A stretch of 64,000 nucleotides of DNA from Cymodocea nodosa (Eukaryota; Streptophyta; Magnoliopsida; Alismatales; Cymodoceaceae), in the NCBI GenBank assembly GCA_036874045.1, contig CM072344.1, forward strand, positions 8,900,501 through 8,964,500. Reading direction: 5' to 3'. The notes beneath the pieces are model-generated. The model did no database searches. It was not told the origin of the DNA and was given only the letters and a program-made list of their open reading frames with translations. Below are positions 12,314 through 24,064 of the stretch, piece after piece. The position numbers and the translations under genes are program-made. Each line of letters opens with the position of its first letter. Position 1 is the first letter of the stretch.

Positions 12314-14221
12314 TGTATTGAGGTGAAAGATTAGATCAAACAACTTGTTTACTTTGTCTTTATGCTTATATAAATAATTACTTTTAGAAGTAAACTAACA
12401 ACCTTTCACACAAATTAGATATTAATTCCAATTTGTATTTTAATTGCAAGTGCACAATGTATATTGTATTTGTGTGCAAGTATAGGTTGATCCCACAGAG
12501 ATTGAGTAAGAATTGTGTACTATCTTGATTTTTATATTAGAGTTTATGTGTGTTCAGTTAAGTACTCCATTGAGTTACAGTTAACACAACAGACTTAGTT
12601 CGTTGAGTTATGGATAACTCAACGGACCAACCTTGTGGACTTAAGTTAACTCCATGAGTCTATCTTTCCAGTTAAATATTGCTATTTACAAAGGAATTTG
12701 GCCAACCATTGGGTAGTTCCACAGATTGTAAATAACATCAATTAAGCTCTTTAATGTTAGTTAATATTAGATTTATCATTACACAATACTAACATTTAGA
12801 TATTTCAAACAGTAACCATTAAAATCTTCAAGTATTTGGAATGAATCAATTTCAATAAATTGTAAAACTATTATCTATTTTCTGAATCAAACAAACATAA
12901 AACATTCTCAATACTGATAATGATAATATTAGTCACAATAAGAAACAAACAATACAACACTTTAATACTAAATGTAAACACAGATACTTTATTGTTTTTG
13001 GTATTTTTGTTTTGATATGTTCTTGAAGATGAATGAAAGGTGAAGTGTAAAAATCTCTATCGATAGTAAAAACTTTCGTCATTACATGTGACGCGATTAC
13101 ACCACTAAAAACTTAATCACTTACAATCTTGCCTCCTCTCTCTATAGAATTGCGAGTCCAAAATTGTAAGATGATCTACTCTTTAGCATACTAGCATTAA
13201 CCCGAAACCAATGTTAGAAGCTTTACGATCTCCTGAGATATAAGTCAATGCATGGTGAAAATGACTTCCCTTCTCGCAACGCGATCACTCCTCACAATGG
13301 TTGTCAAGCACTGTGTTTGGCTCGTAATCGACCCGACATCAGGAAAGTATCCTCACAGACCTCCGATGGTTAGTGATTATGGTGGTGGTGTGGAGCTTTA
13401 GGGAACTTTCAACGCTGCCTACAGTTAGCGCAGTTCTCCACCCCCACTACACACACTTTTTCTTCATCTTTTATATTTCTTACAGTAGTAATTGCTCCTA
13501 CTTAAATGATCAGTTGGATTTCCTTCATTCCTATCAATGATGGTGATTTCTTCTTCCTTCTACGAGTGAATTCCTATGTGATACGTGTAATCGTGGTTTT
13601 CCTTCGAATGTCCTCTTTCTGTAACCGCTACAGTGGCATATTAGAAAATAAATGCTCCGTGGAGTTACAGATAACTCAACGGACTTATTTCGTTGATTTA
13701 ACTATAAAACACGTGTAATAAAGAAATAAGCTGCTAACATAACGTGTTACCTTAGTGTGTATTCATGTAACTCAACGCATACAGTTATGCTAACTTAACG
13801 AGTTCAGATATTTCAGATACTTACGAACCTAACTATCTGATGCTCAGATGCATTTTGGATAGTTAACAAATAATTCATCGAAAATCCACTTAAATCATGC
13901 ATTAAGGTTTCAACACATGTATTCCAGGAAATAATAAAGTATTCTATAAGCATTTAAAACATAATTGTCTGATACATTAAACATAACTCTCTAAAATACC
14001 AGAAAATTCGGATACTTAAGAATTGAAAAACTTGCAACTTATTGACAGTTCAGAAATGTACTTAATTAACATTAATTCCCTGAAATTATGTAGATTCTTT
14101 CATTAAAGCATATAACAGTGCAATTATAACATAATGGCTTAATTCTTATATGATAAGCTAAATATTATGCAATTAACCATCATTTAACCGTTAATATTAT
14201 GCACTTTTTCATTCTAAACAC
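12314..14221 (-). repeat. 3' LTR of Athila family 2 (F-box-carrying element)
   Basis: In element orientation it starts TGTTTAGAATGAAAAAGTGC at 14221, directly after a PPT, and ends ...CAATACA at 12314. It matches 27326-29331 along its length. It includes the paired inverted words CGTTGAGTTAT / ATAACTCAACG (12601-12611, 12614-12624). It also has a segment (about 13695-13810) with clear similarity to part of the Sirevirus LTR, and a TATA-like TATAAAAG on the minus strand near 13469-13476. Confidence 0.85.
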
Positions 14222-14233
14222 TTCCCCCATACA
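14222..14233 (-). promoter_or_regulatory. Polypurine tract of Athila element 2
   Basis: In element orientation the sequence TATGGGGGAAG immediately precedes the LTR start TGTTTAGAATG. This is the expected primer for plus-strand DNA synthesis and identifies 12314-14221 as a 3' LTR. Confidence 0.85.
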
Positions 14234-16020
14234 TAAATTTTGTTAGTCCCTTAGCAAACTAAGATCTAACTAGTTGGTCTTTCTAAAGTACTAGAATTAA
14301 TTCTTCCTTTTGTTCTTCTTCAAAATAATAAATTAGATTACTATATAGATATTCTGTATTTTTCAGTAATCTGTTTTAACTTTGTTTTCTCCTCTTCAAC
14401 TTGCAAATATATGTAGAACATATGTAAATTACATACAAAATATATTAGCATCACATAGGTGTTAATTATATTATCATTTTTTCTTCTTTTCAGCATTTGT
14501 CATCTTGAATTTTCCAATATGATTTTCAGAATAAATTTCAACAACGTACGAATCAAAACACAATCCAATTCAATATGATTAAGACAAGTAGAATAATGAA
14601 TTGTATCTCTGATAAACAACTTCAAAAGTCTATTCTAGATTCATACTTCAGCAATCTTAGATAACAGAAAATATACTCGATTCAAAAGATATCTGTATTT
14701 CACAAAACACTTGTATCTTTTCAGAACAGTATATGCATATTTGTACTTTAAAAGTTAATTTGACAAGCTCAAATCATACAGAGCTTTCTAGTGTACCTAT
14801 GTATTGAGCTTTCAGTCAATAATCCCAGATCTGGTCAGGATCTTAGGTTGCCAGATTTAAAGAGTCATTTTCAGGTCAACAATCCTTGCATACCTATCTG
14901 CTCAAGTACAAAAGGCTTGTGATCAAACAACTCAATAAACTCTCAAAATTTTTTTTTTTTTTCAACATAGTATATATATGTATTCCATTAATACAGATGC
15001 AATAAAACACAAATCTCCTATAGTCCTGCTTCTATTATTTATTGAAAATATGAATCCATATCAATAAGCTCATACTTTTTCTATAGTTTAATAAGATTTA
15101 CACATAAATCATTCTACAAGTTTAATCAATCAAATTAAATGTATATTTGATCATATGCATCTCATTTAATCCAAAATCAACATTTCAGCTCTTGTAGGAT
15201 TTCAGATAATTTATTGAGTTTCAGTTAAGTAGTTTGTTTTCTTTTTTTAAAATCGTGAAACTGTTAAACTCATAAAATTCAGTAAAAACATAAGATACTA
15301 TATCTAGATTTGTATGAATAGTAAAATTCTGTAGCATCTTATATAGGATTATAAATATAATATTCAAGTAGTTACAGTTCTTAAAAATTTTACAGTCTCA
15401 ATTATCAAACAGTTACAGCAAATTCATAAAAATTTTCAATTTTCACAGAACTTTGTAGTACCATTCTAATTCCTTTAATTAACAAAATTACATGGCTGTT
15501 ACTTTAATTACCTCTCCCCCAGACCTACATTTTGCATTGTCCTCAATGTAAAAGATTTTATAGTAAATACAGTAATTGTAGTAGGCATGAATATTGTTTC
15601 GTTGACTTAACATCTAACTCAACGAACTTAATTCGTTGAGTTAATGAATAACTCCACGAACTGAGTTTAAATGTAAATTCAGGATAAGTAATTAATTACA
15701 TACCTTGTTCTTTTGTATCTCCTTCCATATCTTCTGATTTTTGATTCTGAAAAACTTTTCATTCATAAATAAAAGCAGAATATATAACAAAATAACAAAA
15801 CATAACTTGTTAAATCAATGTCTTGTGTGGAACCCAGGCTCCTATGCCTTTGGTGGCTCACAAGCAAGCTAGTTGGTTTCCCAGAATAGATACCAACAAA
15901 CTGGATTGATATTTTGTTTTTTTTTTTTTTTTTTCTTTCTTATAAAATAAAACTAAAACTAATTTTTTTTCTAAAAATAAATGTAGAATACACACAACAT
16001 TAAAAGCACAGAATCACAGT
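14234..16020 (-). other. 3' noncoding region of element 2 with a block shared with Sirevirus
   Basis: Bases about 14480-15210 match Sirevirus B 52950-53745 and, reversed, Sirevirus A 38000-38800. The best-conserved core is near 14809-14862 (words CTTTCAGTCAATAATCCCAG and TTAGGTTGCCAGATTTAAAG). An Athila-type TTGAGGACAATGC plus CTGGGGGAG motif lies on the minus strand at about 15516-15556. A perfect inverted repeat with 12-bp arms TAACTCAACGAA / TTCGTTGAGTTA lies at 15615-15626 and 15632-15643. Poly-T runs lie at 14948-14961 and about 15918-15934. No gene was seen. Confidence 0.65.
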
Positions 16021-17204
16021 TTAAGAACATGATTGAAAAGTAGTTACAAATGGAAAAAACGTGTCAGTCCATGCAAACTTTTTAGGCATAATTCTTCTTG
16101 CTATTAATTTTGTATTAATGCAGTTTGCTTTCCTTTTTAGCTTGTAAACTTGTAGTATGTTATTAATACTAAATATAAGTGTATTTCCATTAATGAAAAG
16201 AAATTCAAAAGGGATCCTCTTCTGTTCCAAGATAATGTAGCTGTTTCTATTTCTACATCTATTTCAACATATTCCTCTTCCCACTTCCATTCATTTAGGT
16301 CTTTCACAATCCATATTTGAAATTTCCTCAATTCATCCCACCATCTTATCAGACATAAAGTAGGATCATCATATTCATTATACCATATTCCTAATTGAAT
16401 TTTATCATATTTTGAATACGGTGGTTTAGCTATATCACTCGGTATAGGCAATATTTCTATAAAGTCATCATCATAACTATCTATGCTTACTATGTATAAA
16501 TCATATCTAAATGCAACTGATATATCTGTGAGTAAATATATATATCCATCAAGTATGACATGTATACTATTAATTAAAGCTTTTTGTCCTAGATATATCA
16601 TAGTATTTTCAGTCCAAGATCTATTCAAAAAATCATATACACTTAAGCATAAATCTTCATCCCAATTTCTAGTTGATCTCTAGTAATACAATTTTTCAAG
16701 AATGGTTGATTTTTTATCAGAAAAGATTAAAGCTGACCCACAATTTTCAGTTGGTACTTCAAATCTATTAGGCCTTCCTATATTCCATTCTTCTCTAGTG
16801 ATAAGATTTCTAATCAAAAAATCAGGTAACAGAATTGCACACCTTGGTTTGGCTCTGTAAATAATTAATCTTTCATCCATCCTCATAATATGATCTATTC
16901 CTTCTAATGTATTAGGTGGAATTCCAGCATTTTCTTCCATATTCAGATATTCATAGTTGTTTGAACTACAATTAAATGACTTCCATAAAAATCCATCTCT
17001 AATCTTAGTCATTTTTGCAACTTGTAGTCCATGAAAATATTTTTCTCTAACACATTCTTTAATATCCTTTGATACACAACACAATCTACACAGATCTTTA
17101 GCTGACAGGTTACTCAGTACTTCCCTCAATGCATCTAGTGGTAATTTCATCAATTCCATCTGTTGTGATTCTATATAACATAAACAAAATTTTAATAGAG
17201 ACAA
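16021..17204 (-). pseudogene. F-box protein gene carried in an Athila-family element
   Basis: About 390 codons, the usual length of plant F-box proteins with an F-box-associated domain. The N-terminal F-box (about 17160-17030) reads KLPLDALREVLSNL, then SAKDLCRLCCVSKD. This is the classic pattern that binds Skp1/ASK in SCF ubiquitin ligases. The rest has the Trp-rich beta-strand pattern of a substrate-binding propeller-like domain (for example WWDELRKFQIWIV near 16310). One in-frame TAG lies at about 16682-16680 and one frameshift near 16225, where the C-terminus continues in another frame to 16021. It is intronless, on the same strand as the gag upstream (17390-18716) and the PPT and 3' LTR downstream, so it lies within the retroelement unit. 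The substrate is unknown. Confidence 0.75.
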
Positions 17205-17389
17205 AATATAGCCACTTACTTACCCTCGTGAAGTTAGGTCATAACTCAACGGACTAAGTTCGTTGAGTTAAGTAATAACTCTACGATACTACTAACTATA
17301 ATTAAACTTACATTTTTTTCTTTTTATATTTTTCTACTTACTATATTATACATAGTTACTTTAGTTATACTACTTCATTCAGCTACCCT

Positions 17390-18716
17390 CCCATAGGAGG
17401 TATCAATTTCATTAACAGTTCTATTGATAGGGTTAGGTACTGCTTACATCGGCAATCCTCTAGTAAGTCTAACTTCCATTGATTCCTTCTGTCTAGGGGG
17501 TATATTTCTACTCATATTTTGATTTTGAATGGTAGCATTTCCAAATACAAGATCTAGACGATTATTTAATTGTTAGATTATCTTTTCTAATTTCTCTATT
17601 CTAGATCCTTATTCAATTAATGCTTCATAACTTATATTTTTGTCATTTATATTTTCTCCTCCCTGGAAATTGTTGTTTCTCCAAGATAGATTCAGGTGAT
17701 TTCTCTAATTAGGGTTATAAGAATTTCCAAAGTTATCTTTCTGGTTTCTAGCATAAATAACATCTAGATCATTAACATTTGCATTCTTTTCTGCTAGCTT
17801 CTAATTTAATGATAACTCTTCTATTTTTTTTGTTAATTCAGTTAATTTAACTTCAAGCATAGTGCTTAAATCTATTTCATGCATTCCCCTTGGCAATATT
17901 CTTTTATCTATAATAGCTTCAGCCAAGTTTTCCCACTGTGCAGTTCTTTTTGTAAAGTTTTCTAAATACGCCCATGCTTCTTCACTACATAGTTTTAAAA
18001 ATCCATTATGACAAGTAGATTCTAATAAAGATTTCGTTGAAACATCTATGCCTTCATAAATTATACCTATTAGTTGTGTTTCACTCATTACATGATGTGG
18101 ACATTGAGTTAGTAAATCTTTCAAAATATTTCTAGAATGATTCTCCTTGTTTTTGGCTACACATTAATATTTCCTTTTTCTTTTTAATCATTTGATGTGT
18201 TGGATAATATTTTTCTAGAAAAATAGAGTAAAATTCAGTCCATGCAGAAATTGAATTAGGCGATAGAGTATATAACCATCTCTTAGTTGTGTCTTTTAAA
18301 GCAAAAGGGATATATCTAAGTTTAATAGCACCTATACTCATGTTCGGCATTTTCATCATTTGACAAACTTCATTAAATTCTCTAACGAAATAAAAGGCAT
18401 CCTCTCTTTCTAATCCATGAAAATGCGGCAATTGACTAATATAATTAGATTTCAGTTCAAACCTATCTCCCTCAAAGTTTGGCAATCGAATGCATGAAGG
18501 TTCATCAACTAATTCAAGATATAGAATTTCCCCTAATGGTTTTTCTACTAGAGTAGCTATATCTTCATTCTCTTTTAAAGAAAGGTTAGCTACACCACTA
18601 AGGATTTCGTTAAAGTCCAATTCAGAAAATATTTCAATATGCCTCTGTGTTGAATAATCTTGTGTAGGTGTTCTTACTAATCGTTTAGTTCTAGGAGAAT
18701 GAATCCATGTGCTCAT
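17390..18716 (-). pseudogene. gag: Gag polyprotein, Athila-type, in the 3' half of element 2
   Basis: This has the Retrotrans_gag core of plant Ty3/gypsy elements: the words FHGLEREDAFYFVREFNEVC, IKLRYIPFALKDTTKRWLY and YYPTHQ at 18132-18716. It continues with DLLTQCPHHVM and a coiled-coil-like segment at 17801-18124. A degenerate form of the NPGWRNHPNFSW box follows near 17660-17710. A conserved tail near 17450-17560 includes QNQNMSRNIPPRQ, with stops between. The ATG at 18716 gives a normal N-terminus. No protease follows; the next gene is the F-box gene about 185 bases downstream. Gag normally precedes pol, so its position after pol and the accessory gene is odd. Confidence 0.8.
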
Positions 18717-19751
18717 AAACTCTTAACATAAAGTAAAATAGCAGAAGATTAATTACATACTAGTTTGAAGCTTTATATTTAGTAAATAGTTGTTGACAGA
18801 TGAAGTTGAATCAGCTACTTCTCCTTCCAATTCCCTAACGAATTTCCTTTTCTTTCAAAAGTGCTGGTAACTTGTAAATAACATGCTATTCTATATTTAT
18901 AATGCACATCCATAAAGTAAATGAATCTCGTTGCAAGAATGTGTCTTGTAACGTGTAGTGTGGTTCCTATTTTTATGGGTACGTGTGCCACTTCTAATTT
19001 CAAATTTTAATAACTACTAAACCCATGAAGTTTCGTTCATAGCTAAAAGAATAACTATTTAGCTTAATCCATGAACTAACCTCGTTGAGTTACAGCTAAC
19101 TCAACAGACTAGCTTCGGTTACTATTGCTAACTCCACGGACTAACTTCGTTGAGTTACAAATAACTCAACAGAGTGACCTTATATTATGTTATTGACCTC
19201 ATGGAGTTAAGGTTAACTCAACGAACTTACTTCGTTGAGTTAACACTTAGCAAATTTCTAAAACTTACTCCTCGTATTAACTTCTATATTTTGTTTTTCT
19301 CTCCTGCATTTTTTCAACTTAAATAAAGTTAAATACATGTCATTACTACAGTGTTCTAATTAAAACTCATTTAAATCTGATCATGATATGTATATTTAAC
19401 TTATAGTTCATTTCCTGTTGTGTAGAATTTACATTTTACTTTTCAGCATGCAGTTATTTTCAGGCATTAACCAATTATCGTGCATTTAATCATGTCCTTT
19501 AGAAATTTTATAAATCTTTTAAACAGTTTTGCACATTGTTTAAACAACTATATAATATTCAAAATAGTTCTCTATTATATCATTCTCAAACACTAATGCA
19601 AAAACATCTGAAAAACATACATTCATTTATATGAAAAGTTTACATTACAATCAATCAGATATTTTTCATACAAATATAAGTACAAGTAGACGAACAATAC
19701 AATTTTATCTTTCTTCCGAAGTTCATCTACTTCCTTTTGGAGTTTTTCTAA
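18717..19751. other. Noncoding stretch with dense inverted-repeat words
   Basis: Between the accessory gene and the second gag. At 19075-19255 at least seven TAACTCAACGR / YCGTTGAGTTA-type words occur. The best pair has perfect 13-bp arms (19213-19225 and 19231-19243) around a 5-base loop. No LTR start or end, PBS or gene is visible, so an element boundary cannot be placed here. The remainder is plain AT-rich sequence. Confidence 0.55.
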
Positions 19752-21984
19752 TTATTGCTCTAATTGATTTATCCTTTCTACAACTCCTATAATTCCTCCA
19801 AAAGGTTCAGCAATCTTTGCAGTAGCATAATTTTTGTACTCTTTTACTGAAATGGTTCTTGATCTTATCCTTTTGGATGCCCATTTCATGAAATCAATAC
19901 TGTCTACCATCAATAGTGCAATCAAATCTCTATAAAAAAGTTTCTTCTTTACTACTCTCAGTTTGGAGATAAAAACTACAAACCAATTAATCTGAATTCT
20001 GTTCATAACTGCATATGTGGTCCATTTGACAACTGTTCACAACTGCATATGTGGTCCATTTGACAAATTGACTCAGTTTTATATTATGGCCTTGTCGTTG
20101 GTAGACATTCTTAATCAAAATGTTAGTTATCATGTGTGCTTTACCATTTAAGTGCTTTAGTTTATTTAACAATGGCACATCAGGATTGATAGCTAAACAA
20201 TCCTTTATTATCTGTTCTGTCCACTTGACTGTAGTTGTGCTTTCCAGAATTTCTAGTCCTTCATTCTTCAATCCTAAAATGTTGTGGAGAAGCTCTAGTG
20301 TTATCTGTACATCAGCTTGCTCCATGTTGGAAATTAATCCACTTTCTCCTTCTCTTAAATTTACATAGAAGTAGGGCACTAGATTCTCATATATTGCATG
20401 CCCTCTCTCTTGAGAAATAAACTGCAGTAGACCATGGAACTCAAATAAATCCTTAATTTCTTGCATCCCATCCTAATTTACTGGTCTACTATAAATGATA
20501 TCATAACTCCTAATCTCTGGATATTTATTATATGCTTCCTAACTCCAAAAGTGTACTTTATTTAAAACTATTGCTTTAGTCAGGTTAGGAATGTGAATTT
20601 GTTGCTTTAGAGGGGTTTGTTCTTGAACCTCCTCTTCCATGTGCTGAACTTGAATTGACTGAAAATGCTCTGAAGATTCTTGCATTTTTGCTTCTGCTTC
20701 TATCTGTGGTGATGAGCCGATAGAACTCTCCACTCTATCTTGAATTCTTTCCAAAATTTATTGAAGAGTTTCTTCTCTTCAATGGAATCTGTCAAGTCAT
20801 TTCTTTCCATATGTACTTATTCAGCTTCTTGTTTAGTTTCTTCTTTTTCTTCTCCCTCTTGACTACCAATTTGCATTGTCACTGTTCTTTCTGATTCTGT
20901 GGAAAATTGGGATGGAGTTACAGGCAAATAAGCTTCTGCCTTAATTTTTGTTTCTTTTGTTTGTACAGGCTACAGATTAGTTTCAGCCTGATTTTCTTCT
21001 TCTCTTTTCTCTTGCTGTGGCTGCTCCTACTCATCCTTAGAATCAGATAGAGAGTTTACAAAAATTAGCTCTACAAGCCCTACTGATATTTGCATCTCAG
21101 ATTTAATCTCTTCTTGATGTTCAAGCACTATCTCTTTTCCTTTCCTTTTTTTGATTAATTGTGCTTGGTCTTCCTCTTCTTCTTCTGAGATTAAATCTAC
21201 AAAAATGGGCTCTACAGGCCTTTGAGCCACAAGTACTAGCTCTTCTTGTTTAACTTTTTCTATAATTGCTGGTCTCGAAGGACCAACTTCAGCTCCTCTT
21301 GCAGTAGGTCTGGTAGTGTCTTCTTGATACTGTTCCACTTTAATTTTGTGTTAGGCCTTCAACTTTTCTACAGCCCTCTTTTTGCACTGTGCATCAAACA
21401 CTAGATGTGCTATAGCTACTACCAACTCTTCTAGTTCTCCTTGGTCTTTTCCAACTTGAACCAGTTCTTGAAATTCTCTTAAATCTTCCTCAATAGAAGG
21501 CCCCAAAATTGCTGCTCTTTCTAACGGCCTTGGTGGTGGAACTAAAGGTCCGGGTTGCTGTTCCTCAGGGACAGGTCTTTCAGCAGTCGGTTCCTCTTGT
21601 ACTTTAGTTGCTTGTTCTTCATTTCCTTTCCTCTATTGCTCCCAGATTGCCCACTGAGCCCATCTACCTATGCGTGTTTTGAACCAGAGTCGGGACTTAC
21701 ATTGGATCAATTCTAAGGAAACTTCGTTATTTGGTTTGATTTTTCTCTCTGTTTATAGCAACTTCCGTTGCTACTTTGATTCTCGTTTCCATAATCTAAG
21801 GTATTTGTATACCTAAATCTACTAACACTTTCCTCTAGTAGAAAAGGTCGGATTCTACCTTTTGTAGTTCTTTTTCCCTCGTCGTATTTCTGATATTCTA
21901 CCTTGTGTGCCATTCTTCTGAATCTTTAAGAAATTCTAACATGTCAACTACGTCCTCCTAGAATTCTGGTGTCATCTTTGTCAT
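19752..21984 (-). pseudogene. Athila accessory (post-pol) gene with domain shared with Sirevirus
   Basis: Spans about 744 codons from an ATG at 21984, close in length to the 756-codon Sirevirus B gene. The N-terminal two thirds (about 20540-21984) is low-complexity, acidic and Gln/Glu-rich (EEEEEDQAQLIKKRKGKE near 21150). The C-terminal third (about 19752-20466) has the words KDLFEFHGLLQF, ILGLKNEGLE, NRIQINWF and KLFYRD. Each is matched in order by the Sirevirus genes at 39346-41661 and 50128-52395. The fold pattern recalls the 'putative plant transposon protein' domain (Pfam PF20167, from memory). No signal peptide or transmembrane segment is seen. Several stops and a 36-bp tandem duplication near 20005-20075 break it. 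Function unknown. Confidence 0.7.
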
Positions 21985-22679
21985 CGTGGAGTTACGAAAC
22001 AAAACAGAATCACTTTGATCTCTACTGGTCTAAATTCTAAATGATTCTGCGGATAATGCCCCCAAACCCTAAGTTAAGTATAAATAAGCCCTAAGTTTAG
22101 GTGGGTAATCGGGTCATTTCCCATGCAAACTCTCGCTCTCTCACTTACCTCTCCGTGGAGTTACGGTTAACTTCGTGGACTTAACTACAGTACTTAAAAT
22201 AATAATTTTTACTTCGGTCAAGAATGAAGAATTTCCGGTTTAACCAACTCTTAATTTTTTAACATTTTAGAATTTTTCGATCAAACTGTCATATTCCTCG
22301 GTTGAACCAAAATTAAATATTTTCTTTTTTTCTTATTGGTTGAATCGATGCTATGCTTCGATAAAACCAACATTTTTACAAAATATAATATATATAGATT
22401 TTTCTTTATGTTTTTATGTTTCGGTCAGACTGATGGATCTTATCGGTTGAATTGAAACAATTTTTTTCTTTTAAAATATGCTTTGGTAAAATCGATAATT
22501 CCTTTTGGTTGAACCATGACTATGTTTAAATAAGTTTTTTTTTTTTTATATACTTAGAAAATTTCTTACTATGTAAAGCTTGAGTAGTCCTCTACTCTTA
22601 CTTCTTCTATAATTCCAAAATAACTTTTTGGTATTTTCAAAATAGGTCTAAGTCTTTGTCCATTTACTTTAAATATATT
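21985..22679. other. Spacer between accessory gene and integrase, with inverted-repeat words
   Basis: Equivalent to 9392-10214 of copy 1. TAACT/CAACG-type words lie at 22145-22190 and CGGT...AACCG words at 22210-22520. A T-run lies at about 22537-22549. No gene is seen. Similarity to copy 1 shows this spacer belonged to the ancestral element. Confidence 0.6.
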
Positions 22680-23888
22680 TTAATTTTTAGGATTTTCAAT
22701 TTCAATAGCTCCATAGGGATAAATATTTCGAACTATGTAAGATCCTGCCCACCTAGATCTTAATTTTCCTAGATGGTTATGGAGTCTAGTCATGTAAAGA
22801 CATACTTCTTGTCCTATTTCAAAGGTTTTTGAAATAATTTTCTTGTCATGCCAGAACTTCACTTTCTCTTTTTCTCTTACAGTTTTCGAATAAGCTTCAT
22901 TCCTAAATTCTTCTAATTCAATCAATTGCATTTTCCTATTTTCAACAGCTTGATTTAAATTAGTGTTCAAAGTTTTTAATGCCCAATAAGCTTTATGTTC
23001 AATTTTAGCTGGTAAATGACAACTTTTTCCATATACTAGCCTAAAAGGTGACATACCTAAGCTTGTCTTATAAGCTTTATAAGCCCAAAGTGCATTTATC
23101 AATCTATTAGCCCAATCTGTTCTAGTAGGATTCACTACTTTTTCTAAGATTAACTTAATTTGTTTGTTTGCACTTTCTACTTATCCACTTGTTTGCGGAT
23201 GATATGATCTTGCAATTTTATGATTTACTCCACATTTCTTCATTAAGACTTCAAAACTTTTATTACAGAAATGAGTTCCTCTATCACTAATAATAGCTTT
23301 AGGTATTCCAAATCTGGCAATTATATTAGTTCTTATAAAATGTATTACCACTTTGTTGTCATTAGTTTTTGTAGGAATAGCTTCTATCCATTTAGATACA
23401 TAATCTACCCCCAACAATATATAATTAAATTGATTAGACATAGGAAATTGACCCATAAAATCTATTCCCCACACATCAAAGATTTCAACCTCTACAATAG
23501 GATTGAGAGGCATCATATTCCTCTTTGATATTCTTCCTATTTGTTGACATCTTAAACAACTTAAGCAATATTTATGAGCATCTTTGAATAGTGTTGGCCA
23601 ATAAAAACCACATTGTAGAATTTTGGCAGTAGTTTTCCCTGAACTAAAATGCCCTCCACATGCTTGGTCATGGCAGAAAGACAATATGCTCTGATATTCA
23701 GTTTCTAGAACACACCTCCTTAAAACTAGGTCAAGACATTTCTTAAATAAGTATGGGTCTTCCCAATAGTAATATTTTACTCTTGAAAAGAACAATTTCT
23801 TATCCTGTCTATTCCAATCTTTAGGTGTTAAACTAGTAACTATGTAATTAACTATGTCTACATACCAAGGCATTGTTTCGATGGTCAT
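22680..23888 (-). pseudogene. pol: Athila integrase domain
   Basis: The N-terminal HHCC zinc-binding region lies near 23590-23700 (FCHDQACGGHFSSG ... CLSCLRCQQIG). The catalytic core has DVWGIDFMGQFP (first Asp, about 23440), IISDRGTHFCNKSFE (second Asp, about 23270) and HPQTSG near 23190. A stop then interrupts the frame, and the C-terminal part resumes at 23135 with [20 protein letters not shown] and a GPF-like end (RSRWAGSYIVRNIYPYGAIE). Integrase inserts the cDNA into the host genome. It follows RNase H in the same orientation. There are at least two breaks. Confidence 0.9.
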
Positions 23889-24064
23889 TAATTGTTCATC
23901 AGGAAAATTATCCTTAATTTTAATATTTGAATTTTTTATTTGTAATCTAGATAAATGATCTGCTACTACATTCTCACAACCTTTTTTATCTTTAATTTCT
24001 AGATCAAATTCTTGTAATAATAATATCTATCGGATCAATCTAGGTTTAGTCTCTTTCTTTGCTA

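Noticed and set aside
15833..15920. Possible tRNA-like or SINE segment (CCAGGCTCC...TTTCCCAG)
   Set aside because: I could not find a cloverleaf, A/B boxes in register or target duplications.
16021..17204. F-box gene as an ordinary host gene beside transposons
   Set aside because: It is intronless, co-oriented and placed between gag and the PPT/3' LTR of the same element. It is kept as element cargo, though a host origin of the sequence is assumed.
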